From assembly GCA_038888615.1 (NCBI GenBank), contig JAWAID010000001.1:1-64000 (forward strand): DNA of 64,000 bases. Reading direction: 5' to 3'. A program made the position numbers and the translations under genes. The stretch comes from Candidatus Korarchaeum sp. Lineage in GTDB: Archaea > Korarchaeota > Korarchaeia > Korarchaeales > Korarchaeaceae. The notes beneath the pieces were generated by a model. It ran no database searches. It saw nothing but the letters and a program-made list of their open reading frames with translations, and was not told the DNA's origin. This document shows positions 8,592 to 17,281 of the stretch, one piece after another; the first letter of the stretch is position 1; every line of letters starts with the position of its first letter.

Positions 8592-9197
8592 TTAGAGTTT
8601 CGCTTTAAGCTCCTCCGCCCTCTTCCTCACGTTAGTAAGTACATCGAGGAATAGGTTGTTCCCATGGGAGTCTATCGCTACCATCGTTGGACCGAAGTTC
8701 TCAACCTCCACGACCCACATCGCTTCAGGAACCCCTAAGTCCAACCAGTGGACCTCCACCACTCTCCTTACCGCGTTCGTAGCGAGCACCGAGACACCAC
8801 CTGGGTAAGCGAGGTAAGCCGCACCGTACTCCTTCATCCCCTGAGTCGTCTTCTCGAATAGGCCCCCCTTCCCTATGATCAATCTAACGCCGAATTCCCT
8901 TATGAAATCGGCTTCTACGCTCTCCATCCTGGCACTCGTCGTGGGTCCGAAGCCGTATACTCTCCACTCCTCACCCACCTTACCCACTATGGGACCACAG
9001 TGGTAGAGGGCCATGCCCTCGAGCTTCACCGGGATCTTATCCTTCTCACCTTTAGCAGCTAGCTCCAGAGCTCTCCTATGCACCTGATCTCTTCCAGTTA
9101 TTATTATCCCATCCAAATAGACTACGTCTCCTACTTTAAGCTTCCTGACCTGATCCTCGGTAACGGGAGTCCTCAGCCTATACTCCATCCGGATCAC
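8592..9197 (-). CDS. fumB: Class I fumarate hydratase, beta (C-terminal) subunit
   Basis: The 201-residue protein matches the C-terminal domain of iron-sulfur fumarases (also L(+)-tartrate dehydratase beta). Typical features are the KVGDVVYLDG start, HCGPIVG (about 66-72), GPTTSARM (about 84-91), GKGG (about 109) and VSVLATNAVRRVVEVHWLDLG. It works with the alpha subunit encoded 3 bp upstream to interconvert fumarate and malate in the cytoplasm. The two-gene form is usual in archaea. A tartrate-specific enzyme cannot be excluded by sequence alone. Confidence 0.9.
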   Translation of the reverse strand: MIRMEYRLRTPVTEDQVRKLKVGDVVYLDGIIITGRDQVHRRALELAAKGEKDKIPVKLEGMALYHCGPIVGKVGEEWRVYGFGPTTSARMESVEADFIREFGVRLIIGKGGLFEKTTQGMKEYGAAYLAYPGGVSVLATNAVRRVVEVHWLDLGVPEAMWVVEVENFGPTMVAIDSHGNNLFLDVLTNVRKRAEELKAKL

Positions 9198-9200
9198 CCC

Positions 9201-10079
9201 CTAAGGCGGTAAGATTATCTTCAAGTTACCGTCCCTGTCGAACACACCCTCAGCTCTCCTGAAAGCCCAGCACTGCGTACTTATACCTACTGGTAGACTC
9301 GCTGGGTGCTTGTGGGCCCACTCGATCTTAACTCCCAGGGCGTAAGTCCTGCCTCCAAGTCCCATAGGACCAAGTCCAAGGGAATTTATCATTTCTAAGA
9401 GTTCTTTTTCAAGTTCTGCTAGTTTTGGATCGGGGTTTGGCTCATTCAACCTCCTAAAGGTCGCTTTCTTCGCTAGTTTTATCGCCAGATCCGCGCTACC
9501 TCCGACGCCGACCCCCACTATTATCGGGGGACAGGGTTGAGGACCCGCATCCACCATGGCATCTATTACAGCTCTCTTTATCCCTTTAACCCCTAAAACG
9601 GGGCTGAGCATGTATACCTTGGAGGTGTTCTCGCTACCTCCTCCCTTAGCCAAAAACATCACCCTCATTCGATCTCCTGGAACGAGTTCCACGTGCACTA
9701 TCGGGACGTACCTCCCCGTGTTGTCGCCCGGGTTCTCCCCGGTCCAGGGGTTCACGGTGTTCGGTCTGAGGGGTATCTCGGCGGTGGCCCTCCTTACCGC
9801 TTCCTCTATCACGGACCTCACCTCGGATCTCATCGGAAAGTCATCCCCTAGCTCTATGAAGAACGTTGGTGTTCCCGTATCTTGGCACATCGGTATCTTA
9901 AGCCTACCTGAGGCTTCTATGTTCTTCAGAATCGCGTCTAAATTAGCTTTAGCGACTGGGTTGTCCTCTACCTCATATGCCCTAATCAAAGCCTCCTTAA
10001 CGTCTTTGGGTACATTAAAAGCAGCTTCCCTCATCATCTCAACGATCCCGTTGATAACAGACTCCCTGAGATCTCCCAT
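9201..10079 (-). CDS. fumA: Class I fumarate hydratase, alpha (N-terminal) subunit
   Basis: The 292-residue protein has the iron-sulfur dehydratase motifs: IPMCQDTGTPTFF (about 56-68), RPNTVNPWTGENPGDNTG (about 100-117), GGGSENTSKVYML (about 144-156) and CPPIIVGVGVGG (about 180-191), with a third cysteine in STQCWAFRRAEG near residue 267. Three cysteines would hold the [4Fe-4S] cluster that binds substrate. It is the first gene of a two-gene operon with the beta subunit and serves the fumarate/malate step of central carbon metabolism. Confidence 0.92.
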   Translation of the reverse strand: MGDLRESVINGIVEMMREAAFNVPKDVKEALIRAYEVEDNPVAKANLDAILKNIEASGRLKIPMCQDTGTPTFFIELGDDFPMRSEVRSVIEEAVRRATAEIPLRPNTVNPWTGENPGDNTGRYVPIVHVELVPGDRMRVMFLAKGGGSENTSKVYMLSPVLGVKGIKRAVIDAMVDAGPQPCPPIIVGVGVGGSADLAIKLAKKATFRRLNEPNPDPKLAELEKELLEMINSLGLGPMGLGGRTYALGVKIEWAHKHPASLPVGISTQCWAFRRAEGVFDRDGNLKIILPP

Positions 10080-10595
10080 ACGGAGCCCCCACTAGCGACA
10101 TTGTATAAATTATTAACTTTTCGTTCCTCCTATAGCTTACCTCCCACCGCGCTGAGGGATGTTCAACCGGAGCTTCCGCGGCTTCTCCCCGCACCACGAT
10201 CAAGAAATTTGAGGATAAAAGACCGTTTCGCCGGGTAGGGCTTATCAAATTCTCATAGTTCTTGTGTCGATTGGTTTTTTTTTTTTTGGGGGGAAGCGCT
10301 ATTCACTGAGGTTCATTAAACGCTCCTCAGTACAACCAGCGGAGCTTTGGGGAGATGTTAATGAAGGGAGGATTGAGCTTCCAAAGTCCATGGTGGATGG
10401 GGAATACCTGAGAGCGAGATCAGAACCCTCTTGGCCAGCCCGTCGAAGAATCAGCTGAGGAGTCTAGATGCGAGTCCCGTACCGTTAAGCTCGAGGAGTG
10501 CTCAAGATCCCGCGCAGAACAGCTAGTAGCCGCGGTGAACCACGGGGAGGGCATAACCCGTCTAGAAAGACTTAGAAAACCGGGAGGGGGGCCCG
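10080..10595. other. Intergenic region, 516 bp, with T13/G6 homopolymer junction
   Basis: The right flank of the fumarase operon holds its promoter region (aaattattaac near 10107-10117 in reverse). A run of 13 T followed by 6 G lies at 10275-10293. Several imperfect inverted repeats occur near 10527-10545 (CCGCGG...CCACGG). A 64-codon forward frame at 10264-10458 starts through the homopolymer and has no ribosome site, so I do not call it a gene. Confidence 0.5.
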
Positions 10596-11906
10596 CTATA
10601 CTCGATTGCTGAGAAGGGATCCGAGTCTCCTTATCCCCTCATCTATTGTACTGGGATCGTTATAGGAGTACCCGAGTCTCATGCCGTTCTTGGGTATCCT
10701 CTTGGTGACGTCCAACAGTTTACCATCTGCTGGATCGTAGATATACCCCTTCAATGGGTAGAAAGCCTCTCCTGGAACGTAAAGTACGTCGTTTGGTATA
10801 GCTACCTCCTCTAAGAACTTTTTACTATCGAAATCCTTATCCGATGACTCCCACCATATGAAGAACCCCCCTGTCGGATCCGTCCTCTTTCCGTCAGGGA
10901 AGCTCTCATCTATAGCTTTCGCCATGGCCTCGTACCTCCTCTTATAACCCTCCCTTACCTTCTCTATGAACTGATTGAAGTAAAGCTCGTAATAGAGCTT
11001 CGCCATCTTTTGCGTTATCGTAGGCGTGCATAGGTCATAGTACCCCTTAGCCTTCACTACCTCCTCCCTTATCTCAGCGGGCATCAAGTTATAGCCCACC
11101 CTGAGGACGGATACCTCCTTGCTCGTGGTCCTCATGTAGATGACGGTGCTTCCATCCCCGTCGAAAGCTCTTATCGGCTTCAACCTCTCCCCCCTGAACT
11201 GGATCTCCCTATAGGCTGCGTCCTCTAGCAGGTAAACACCGTTCTCCTTAGCTATTTCCAGTAACTTCCTCCTCCTGCTCTCGGGCAAGGTTGTCCCTGA
11301 TGGGTTATCCGAATCCGGTACCACGTAGATCAACTTGGGTTTCCTTCCTAGCTCCCTCTCAGCTTTCCTTATTGAATCCTCAACGTACTCGGGGATAATT
11401 CCGTCCTCATCCCCGGGCACCGCTATTGTGTTCCCGTACAATTTCGTCACGACGTTCACGAACCCCAAGTAGACCGGAGCCGGGACTATCACTATGTCCC
11501 CGGGGTTTAGAAGGACATCTAGAGCTAAGTAAATCATCTGCTGGGACCCTGTTGTCACTACCACCTCCTTCCATCCTTCCTCCTTATCGAGATTTATGGA
11601 GTCCCTCTCCCTCAGTAGGTTAGCTAGAGTCCTCCTAACATCAGGAAGGCCATCCGTTGGACCGTAATTGTAATCCTCGATGACCTCCGTCTCCTTTCCA
11701 GAGAAGACGTCCTCTAGCTCCCTTAAGGCGAGTCTCATCAGGATCATCGGGAAGGCTCCCGTCGGTATTACACCGGGCTTACCACCGGCGAAGTAGTACT
11801 TCACTTTGTACCTGAGCAGCCTCCTTATCTCGGACTCAGGGATCAACTTGGTCCACTCAGCTAGATCGACCCTAGGTGAGGGCAAGCTAACACCGCATTC
11901 ACCCAC
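10596..11906 (-). CDS. Class I/II PLP-dependent aminotransferase (LysN/MocR-like fold)
   Basis: The 436-residue protein has the fold-type I aminotransferase layout: YNYGPTDGLPDVRR (about 79-92), TTGSQQMIYLALD (about 115-127), PDSDNPSGTT near 197-206, and the PLP lysine in TTSKEVSVLRVGY (about 260). It most resembles archaeal 2-aminoadipate/aromatic/branched-chain aminotransferases, which transfer amino groups to 2-oxoglutarate. Substrate cannot be fixed from sequence. With glutamate dehydrogenase and IorAB in the window, aryl or branched amino-acid catabolism is plausible. Start is GTG. Confidence 0.85.
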   Translation of the reverse strand: MGECGVSLPSPRVDLAEWTKLIPESEIRRLLRYKVKYYFAGGKPGVIPTGAFPMILMRLALRELEDVFSGKETEVIEDYNYGPTDGLPDVRRTLANLLRERDSINLDKEEGWKEVVVTTGSQQMIYLALDVLLNPGDIVIVPAPVYLGFVNVVTKLYGNTIAVPGDEDGIIPEYVEDSIRKAERELGRKPKLIYVVPDSDNPSGTTLPESRRRKLLEIAKENGVYLLEDAAYREIQFRGERLKPIRAFDGDGSTVIYMRTTSKEVSVLRVGYNLMPAEIREEVVKAKGYYDLCTPTITQKMAKLYYELYFNQFIEKVREGYKRRYEAMAKAIDESFPDGKRTDPTGGFFIWWESSDKDFDSKKFLEEVAIPNDVLYVPGEAFYPLKGYIYDPADGKLLDVTKRIPKNGMRLGYSYNDPSTIDEGIRRLGSLLSNRV

Positions 11907-12080
11907 AGGTAAAACAATTTAATCATAGGAGGACTTATAAGGGATATTTTTGGATAAATCTTCAACCGAATAGTCAGGCTATCTATATTTATCCTAGTAC
12001 ACTTTGCAGTTTGGTTCAAAAAACAATTGGATTATTCGATTACAGTAACTTGGGACCCTGTACACGCCGCGATCTCAGCA

Positions 12081-12509
12081 TCACCACTTTGGTCTTCCTC
12101 TATAACCCTCACTCCTCTCTCTGAAATCCCTCCTTCTTCTCTGGGGCCTGAAATCACTTGGGGCTTCTGGCATATCCTCAGGGACGTCCTCCGCTTTCAC
12201 AAAACCTTCACCACTTGTTTCAGAGAAGCTCCCCATGTTCCCTAGGTTCAGCTGAACCTTCCCCCTGTAGACGGTTGTGAAAGCGTTTTGGAGCTCGATA
12301 ACATCCCCTTCCCTCAGTTTGCCCGCATGATCTCCCCAAAGGACGAGGACCACTCTTCCTGTCTCATCACCAACCGTCGCTTCTGATAGGGTTCTGGGGC
12401 CCCTCTTGGTCTCTACAACTCTCGACTCACCAACTTCGAGGACCCGGACCTTCACATTCACGCTGTTCTCTCCGGGTCTCAGATCCAATACCTTACGACT
12501 CGTCGACAT
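12081..12509 (-). CDS. ssb: Single-stranded DNA-binding protein, single OB fold (Sulfolobus type)
   Basis: The 142-residue protein has an OB fold over about residues 10-105 (VNVKVRVLEVGE, TVGDETGRVVLVLWGD, GDVIELQNAFTTVYRGKVQLNLG) followed by an Arg-rich flexible tail (RPQRRRRDFRERSEGYRG). This is the crenarchaeal SSB layout, in which the OB fold binds single-stranded DNA and the tail contacts partners. It differs from the multi-OB RPA of most euryarchaea. A TATTTAAA promoter palindrome lies about 45-50 bp upstream of the start. Confidence 0.88.
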   Translation of the reverse strand: MSTSRKVLDLRPGENSVNVKVRVLEVGESRVVETKRGPRTLSEATVGDETGRVVLVLWGDHAGKLREGDVIELQNAFTTVYRGKVQLNLGNMGSFSETSGEGFVKAEDVPEDMPEAPSDFRPQRRRRDFRERSEGYRGRPKW

Positions 12510-12888
12510 ACCACTCGCCTCGAAGGCGTTACTTCACCCCCACCTTCAGCTATTTAAACGTGATGGATGAGTATCCTGCGAGTTTATCTGAGGGCTCACG
12601 GCCACAATTCAAGGGTTTTCAGATGCCAGATAGTTCCATTTTGACAGGAGGAGTTTTGTCAGGAGGTTCCTATGCACCGACCCTTGTGGCTCGAGACAGT
12701 ATTACATAAGTTGGAATTTTCATAATTGTATGCTGAGTTGCACATAAATAAATTTTTTGTACTGCGGGATTTAGGTTAATAATTTCCATATTTTATGGAT
12801 TATTCGAAATATATTCTAAATTTATATCTATGGAATTACACTAATAAGAAACGTTAAATATCTTCAATTCTTAAGTAGTCGGATCACT
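12510..12888. other. Divergent intergenic region, 379 bp, AT-rich
   Basis: The SSB side has TATTTAAA (about 12552-12559) suited to the reverse strand. The right half is very AT-rich (about 12720-12870) and holds several TATA-like stretches that could drive the radical SAM gene at 12889. A near-direct repeat GACAGGAGGAGTTTTG / GTCAGGAGGTTCC occurs near 12640-12670. I see no gene. Confidence 0.5.
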
Positions 12889-14328
12889 ATGAGCGGGGAA
12901 AATAGCATCGATATCAATAAGCTGATCTATGACATAAGGAGAATCCTGAATAATAGCTTCGCTAGAAGCTTCATAAGAATGATCGGAACCCCTAAAAATC
13001 TCTCTAAAATACTCGCTATATACGCGGGGATCGAGGAACCCCGGGGCTCGAAGGAGAGGGTCCTCTCACACACGATAGGCACCATACTATCTAAGTCCGC
13101 TGATAAATTCGGCTTCGATGAGTCTCTCCTCAAGGAGAGATTGAAGGATCCCTATATGAGAAGGGGAATAGCGAACATACTGCTCGGGATAGCTTACTAC
13201 GGTATAACTAGGCCTCAGAGGCTCTATTCGCCTTTCATGGTCGTGTGGGACTTCACGAAGAGGTGCAACCTCTCCTGTCTCCACTGCTACGCTAGCGCCT
13301 CCCCTCTACCATCTCATGATGAACTGAGGCTTGAGGAGAGGATGGAGGTCTTGAGGCAGATGGATGAGGCTGGTGTGGCTGCTATCTCCTTCTCAGGAGG
13401 TGAACCGCTCATGGTCCCGGATTTCTGGTCCGTAGCTAAGAGAGCCTCTGATGCTGGTATTTACGTGAGCGTAGCCACTAATGCTACGCTGATAAGGCCT
13501 GATATCGCAAGGAGGCTCAGGGAGGTCGGCGTTAGGTATGTTGAGGTCAGTCTAGATTCCCCGAACCCAGAGTCCCACGACAGCTTCAGGGGAGTTAGGG
13601 GGGCGTGGGAGAGATCTGTTGAAGGATTGAGGAACGCTAAGAAAGCCGGTATCGATGTTGGTATCGCTATGACGGTGACTAAGAAGAACTATAAGGAGGT
13701 AGGCGACATGTTGAGACTCGCTAAGGAACTGAATGCGGACAGGTTCATAGCTTTCAACTTCATACCGACGGGTAGAGGCAGGGAGATCCTCGAATACGAT
13801 CTGAGCCCTGAGGAGAGGATGGAGGTACTGGAGCTGCTTTACTCCGAGTTATCTAAAGGTTTCCAAGCTTTCTCCACGAGTCCTGTTTACGCTGTTATCT
13901 CACTTAAGAATGCCGATAAGGTAGGGAAACTCACACCGACGCATTTCGTTGAATTGGCGATACCCGAGGAGTACATGTCAGCTGGCTTCGCGTTAGGCGA
14001 GTTCCTAGGAGGGTGCGGTGCCGGCAGGATATACTGCTCCGTAGAGCACAATGGTGATGTGCAGCCTTGCGTCTTCATGCCTTTGGTGGTGGGAAACGTG
14101 CTTAAGGATGGCTTTCTCAGTATCTGGCAGAAAAGCGAGCTCCTGAATAAGCTCAGGGACAGGGATAGGGTTGACTACGCTTGCTTCTCGTGCAGCTATA
14201 AGTACGTATGTGGAGGGTGCAGGGCCAGGGCATTAGCCTACTACGGCGACCCACTAGGCCCCGATCCGAGCTGCGAGTTCAACAATGAACTCTGGAGGGA
14301 ATTAGCTTCCATGATCCAGGGAAGGTAA
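12889..14328 (+). CDS. Radical SAM/SPASM-domain protein
   Basis: The 479-residue protein has a radical SAM core with the cluster motif CNLSCLHCY (about residues 127-135) and the AdoMet-binding SFSGGEPLM (about 168). A C-terminal SPASM region carries CGAGRIYCSVEHNGDVQPC (about 370-388) and CFSCSYKYVCGGCRARA (about 429-445), enough cysteines for auxiliary [4Fe-4S] clusters. SPASM enzymes modify peptides or tetrapyrroles, or mature other enzymes; the closest general resemblance is to the AhbD/PqqE-like group. About 110 residues precede the core and are not recognised. Its end overlaps the convergent pgsB-like gene by 27 bp. Confidence 0.85.
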   Translation: MSGENSIDINKLIYDIRRILNNSFARSFIRMIGTPKNLSKILAIYAGIEEPRGSKERVLSHTIGTILSKSADKFGFDESLLKERLKDPYMRRGIANILLGIAYYGITRPQRLYSPFMVVWDFTKRCNLSCLHCYASASPLPSHDELRLEERMEVLRQMDEAGVAAISFSGGEPLMVPDFWSVAKRASDAGIYVSVATNATLIRPDIARRLREVGVRYVEVSLDSPNPESHDSFRGVRGAWERSVEGLRNAKKAGIDVGIAMTVTKKNYKEVGDMLRLAKELNADRFIAFNFIPTGRGREILEYDLSPEERMEVLELLYSELSKGFQAFSTSPVYAVISLKNADKVGKLTPTHFVELAIPEEYMSAGFALGEFLGGCGAGRIYCSVEHNGDVQPCVFMPLVVGNVLKDGFLSIWQKSELLNKLRDRDRVDYACFSCSYKYVCGGCRARALAYYGDPLGPDPSCEFNNELWRELASMIQGR

Positions 14329-15318
14329 TCTCCCGATCTCCTCCAGCATCAGATCGACAAATTTAGTTTTTCTATTGGCTAATAGTGTTAGGATAGCCCC
14401 CTCCTTCACCGCGAGCTCAATCACGCTCCTAGCGGAGCTCAGGTCCTCCTTCAGAGGGACGCACTTCTCCCCAACGTAATTCGCCACGGACTTCGCAGCA
14501 TAACCGCTCACGAAGATGGATCTGATGAGGTCCTCCTTAGACCACCTCTTCAGAAAATCAGCGAAGAGGGATGTTCTATCCTTCCTGTCACTCCTGAAGT
14601 TCGCTGAAATAACCATGCCTCTTCGATACTTCTTCAGCAAGTGATCTATCAAAATCTCGGCGCTATCAGGATCGTTCACCTTAGCCCCGTTATACCAAAG
14701 AAGCTCTCCGCTTCTCCTTATGCTCATCATGCTCTCAACCATAGAGAGTAAACGTATTTTCTCCTCCTCTCTTAATCTTTCTCCCGTTACCAGCGTCAAA
14801 ACTTCTTCAGCTATTCCCACCGACTCGGACCCCGGTATCCCGTAGCTTCTCGCTCTGACGTACTCAGTCCTGAACTTGCGCAATCCATCTCTCATCACCT
14901 CCTCCAATTCCCCACTGCTCTCCCCGCTTATTACCACCTTAACGTGCTCGTTCAGGGATGAGATGAAGGACTTGGCTATCTCCCTCCTGTCCTCACCTAG
15001 GAACTCCGTGTGATCCATCCTCACGTTAGTCACGATCACGATACTCGGCTTCACTATCCTGTGAAAGACCCTCATAGTATAAGGGGTTATCGCCTGATTC
15101 TCGATGATCGCAACGTCATGGGGGATCTTAATCACCTCAAGGTTCTCATCTAATACGGACCTCGGCCTGTTTATCTTGAAGCGTTCATTACTCACTCTCA
15201 CGACAGCTTCCTCTCCAGTTGTCTTCGAAACCACCTTCAGCCCTCTCTCAGTGAGGAGATCGTGTAGCATGTTCACTGTAGTCGTCTTGCCACGCGTTCC
15301 GGATACCGAGATCCTCAT
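14302..15318 (-). CDS. pgsB: PgsB/CapB-like Mur-ligase-fold amide ligase
   Basis: The 338-residue protein starts with the P-loop SVSGTRGKTTTVNML (residues 4-18), the signature of the poly-gamma-glutamate synthase CapB/PgsB subgroup of Mur ligases. Further family features are IIENQAITPYTM (about 91-102), VTNVRMDHTEFLGEDR (about 115-130) and SANFRSDRKDRTSLF (about 239-253). The family activates a glutamate carboxylate with ATP and adds another amino acid. It is shorter than bacterial CapB (around 390 residues). Its start overlaps the capC-like gene by 4 bp, so they are co-translated. Substrate in an archaeon is unknown. Confidence 0.8.
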   Translation of the reverse strand: MRISVSGTRGKTTTVNMLHDLLTERGLKVVSKTTGEEAVVRVSNERFKINRPRSVLDENLEVIKIPHDVAIIENQAITPYTMRVFHRIVKPSIVIVTNVRMDHTEFLGEDRREIAKSFISSLNEHVKVVISGESSGELEEVMRDGLRKFRTEYVRARSYGIPGSESVGIAEEVLTLVTGERLREEEKIRLLSMVESMMSIRRSGELLWYNGAKVNDPDSAEILIDHLLKKYRRGMVISANFRSDRKDRTSLFADFLKRWSKEDLIRSIFVSGYAAKSVANYVGEKCVPLKEDLSSARSVIELAVKEGAILTLLANRKTKFVDLMLEEIGRLPSLDHGS

Positions 15319-15743
15319 GAGAATCTCCTAACCAACCACTGAGCGAGGTAGAGGGTCAGGAACGTAGCTATGAATAAGATAGCTGATGTAACTTGATCCC
15401 TACTTGAGTGCGCATCATAAGCCATTTGCCCCGAGAGTAAAGATAATGCCAGGGAAATTGTGTCTGAACTTATGAGGGAGTAAGGGAACATCGTTAATAG
15501 TGATGCGAGTAACTGGATGTGAAACACGCGCATTCCATATATCAGGAACTTCCTGAACATGAGTTCACCCAGTATCAGCGATATTGAGAAGCATCCTAGG
15601 AACATCAAACCGAAAAGAGGTCTATCGATCGCGTAGATAGCTCCTATCACCGGATAGGGCACTAAGTTCCTGATGCTGTAACGCCTGTACAACGTATAAG
15701 ATACTAATATCGTTGCCGTTGAGAGTACGAATTCAAGAAGCAT
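15315..15743 (-). CDS. pgsC: PgsC/CapC-like membrane protein
   Basis: The 142-residue protein is almost wholly hydrophobic with four to five membrane segments. Its length and its position directly upstream of a CapB homologue match PgsC/CapC, the small membrane subunit of poly-gamma-glutamate synthase (about 150 residues). The segment RRYSIRNLVPYPVIGAIYAI (about 20-39) resembles the loop following the first helix of CapC. The call rests largely on the pairing with pgsB. It lies 167 bp from, and divergent to, glutamate dehydrogenase. No CapA or CapE homologue is adjacent. Confidence 0.68.
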   Translation of the reverse strand: MLLEFVLSTATILVSYTLYRRYSIRNLVPYPVIGAIYAIDRPLFGLMFLGCFSISLILGELMFRKFLIYGMRVFHIQLLASLLTMFPYSLISSDTISLALSLLSGQMAYDAHSSRDQVTSAILFIATFLTLYLAQWLVRRFS

Positions 15744-15864
15744 ATATCAGCTCTGCCCGACGCGTATAAATACGTTGCTCCCGAGATCGTGCCGGAGACT
15801 TTGCGGATTTAATGTAGAATATTTTGACTCTAGTTCGAGGTGACCCCACCTCACTAGGAAAAAA

Positions 15865-15872
15865 TTTTTAAG
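15865..15872 (+). promoter_or_regulatory. TATA box of glutamate dehydrogenase
   Basis: The sequence tttttaag follows a purine-rich BRE-like stretch (aggaaaaaa). It would place the start of transcription near 15892-15897, just before a strong GGAGGTG ribosome site at 15898-15904 and the ATG at 15911. Confidence 0.55.
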
Positions 15873-15910
15873 AAAAACCTGCGCGATGATCCAGGCCGGA
15901 GGTGTCATTC

Positions 15911-17179
15911 ATGGCCGAGCAGTTGAACCCTTGGGAGAACGCCCTTAAGCAGCTGGATAAGGCTGCTAAGGTGCTGAAACTCGATCCAGGTCTACACCAG
16001 ATCCTAGCAACCCCGAGGAGAGTTTTAGAGGTCCAGATACCGGTTAGGATGGATGACGGTTCTATCAAGGTCTTCATGGGATGGAGGGTACAGCACAACG
16101 ATGCCAGAGGACCCTTCAAGGGAGGGATAAGGTACCACCCAGATACCAACGTTGATGAGGTTAAGGCCTTAGCTATGTGGATGACTTGGAAGACCGCCGT
16201 CGTGGATGTACCGTTCGGCGGTGGTAAGGGAGGGGTCAGGGTAGATCCCAAGGCCCTAAGTCCAAGGGAGTTAGAGAGGCTCACTAGAAGGTACGCTTAC
16301 GAGATATCCCCGATAATAGGTGTTGATATCGACATACCGGCCCCCGATGTTTACACGAACCCGCAGACGATGGCTTGGATAACCGACACCTACAGCATGC
16401 TCAAGGGTTACTTCGAGCCCGGTGTGATAACTGGTAAGCCCCTGGAGATAGGGGGCAGTGAGGGTAGGAATGAGGCCACAGCCAGGGGACTGCAGTACGT
16501 CACTGAGGAGGCTGTTAAAGTGCTTGGGATTGATCCTAAGAAGGCTAAGGCAGCTGTCCAGGGTTATGGTAACGCTGGCTACTTCTCAGCTAAGTTCATG
16601 CAGGAGCTCGGTATGAAGGTAGTTGCCGTTAGCGATTCCAGGGGAGCCATATACAACCCCGATGGACTCGATCCCGATAAGGTCCTAGAGCATAAGAACA
16701 GGACTGGCTCGGTGGTCGGATTTCCAGGGGCTACTTCCCTCGATAACGATCCTAAGAGAGCTAACGAGAAGATCTTAGAGCTTGATGTCGATGTCCTCAT
16801 ACCTGCAGCTGTTGAGAACGTCATAACTGATAAAAATGCCGATAAAATAAAGGCTAAACTCGTAGTGGAGGCTGCGAATGGACCGACTACGCCTGAAGCC
16901 GATGCCATACTTTACGAGAGGGGGGTCATCGTGGCTCCCGACATCTTGGCCAACGCCGGTGGTGTTACCGTGAGCTACTTCGAGTGGGTACAAGCCAGGA
17001 CTAGGGAGTGGTGGGATGTAGATACCGTGAGGATGAAGCTGAGGGCTAAGATGACGAGGGCTTTCAGGGACGTCTATGAGATGCATAAGGAGCTTAAGGT
17101 CGATATGAGGACTGCCGCACTCGCATTAGCCGTTAAGAGGGTAGTTAGAGCGATGGAGCTTAGGGGGATCTGGCCCTAA
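15911..17179 (+). CDS. gdhA: NAD(P)-dependent glutamate dehydrogenase
   Basis: The 422-residue protein has the family's substrate and cofactor motifs: GPFKGGIRYHPD (about 71-82), PFGGGKGGVRVDP (about 102-114) with the catalytic lysine region, and the Rossmann segment VQGYGNAGYFSAKFM (about 217-231). It converts glutamate to 2-oxoglutarate plus ammonia, reoxidising or supplying NAD(P)H. Length is typical of hyperthermophile hexameric enzymes. ATG 15911 was preferred over GTG 15902 because GGAGGTG lies 6 bp upstream of it. It recycles 2-oxoglutarate for the aminotransferases in this window, and it is divergent from the PgsBC-like pair that may use glutamate. Confidence 0.96.
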   Translation: MAEQLNPWENALKQLDKAAKVLKLDPGLHQILATPRRVLEVQIPVRMDDGSIKVFMGWRVQHNDARGPFKGGIRYHPDTNVDEVKALAMWMTWKTAVVDVPFGGGKGGVRVDPKALSPRELERLTRRYAYEISPIIGVDIDIPAPDVYTNPQTMAWITDTYSMLKGYFEPGVITGKPLEIGGSEGRNEATARGLQYVTEEAVKVLGIDPKKAKAAVQGYGNAGYFSAKFMQELGMKVVAVSDSRGAIYNPDGLDPDKVLEHKNRTGSVVGFPGATSLDNDPKRANEKILELDVDVLIPAAVENVITDKNADKIKAKLVVEAANGPTTPEADAILYERGVIVAPDILANAGGVTVSYFEWVQARTREWWDVDTVRMKLRAKMTRAFRDVYEMHKELKVDMRTAALALAVKRVVRAMELRGIWP

Positions 17180-17281
17180 ACTCTTTTCCTTTTTTACTTT
17201 GATCTGACCTCCCTCGTGCTATCTTAAGAAAATTTTTGAAGTTTTTGAATTTAAGTGGGGTCATCTATGGGGACGTAGTCT

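Noticed and set aside
10264-10458. 64-residue frame beginning in the T13/G6 run
   Set aside because: Start lies in a homopolymer, there is no ribosome site and no recognisable sequence.
12550-12605. C/D box sRNA near gtgatggatga...ctga
   Set aside because: Boxes are poorly placed relative to any terminal stem, and the TATTTAAA is better explained as the SSB promoter.
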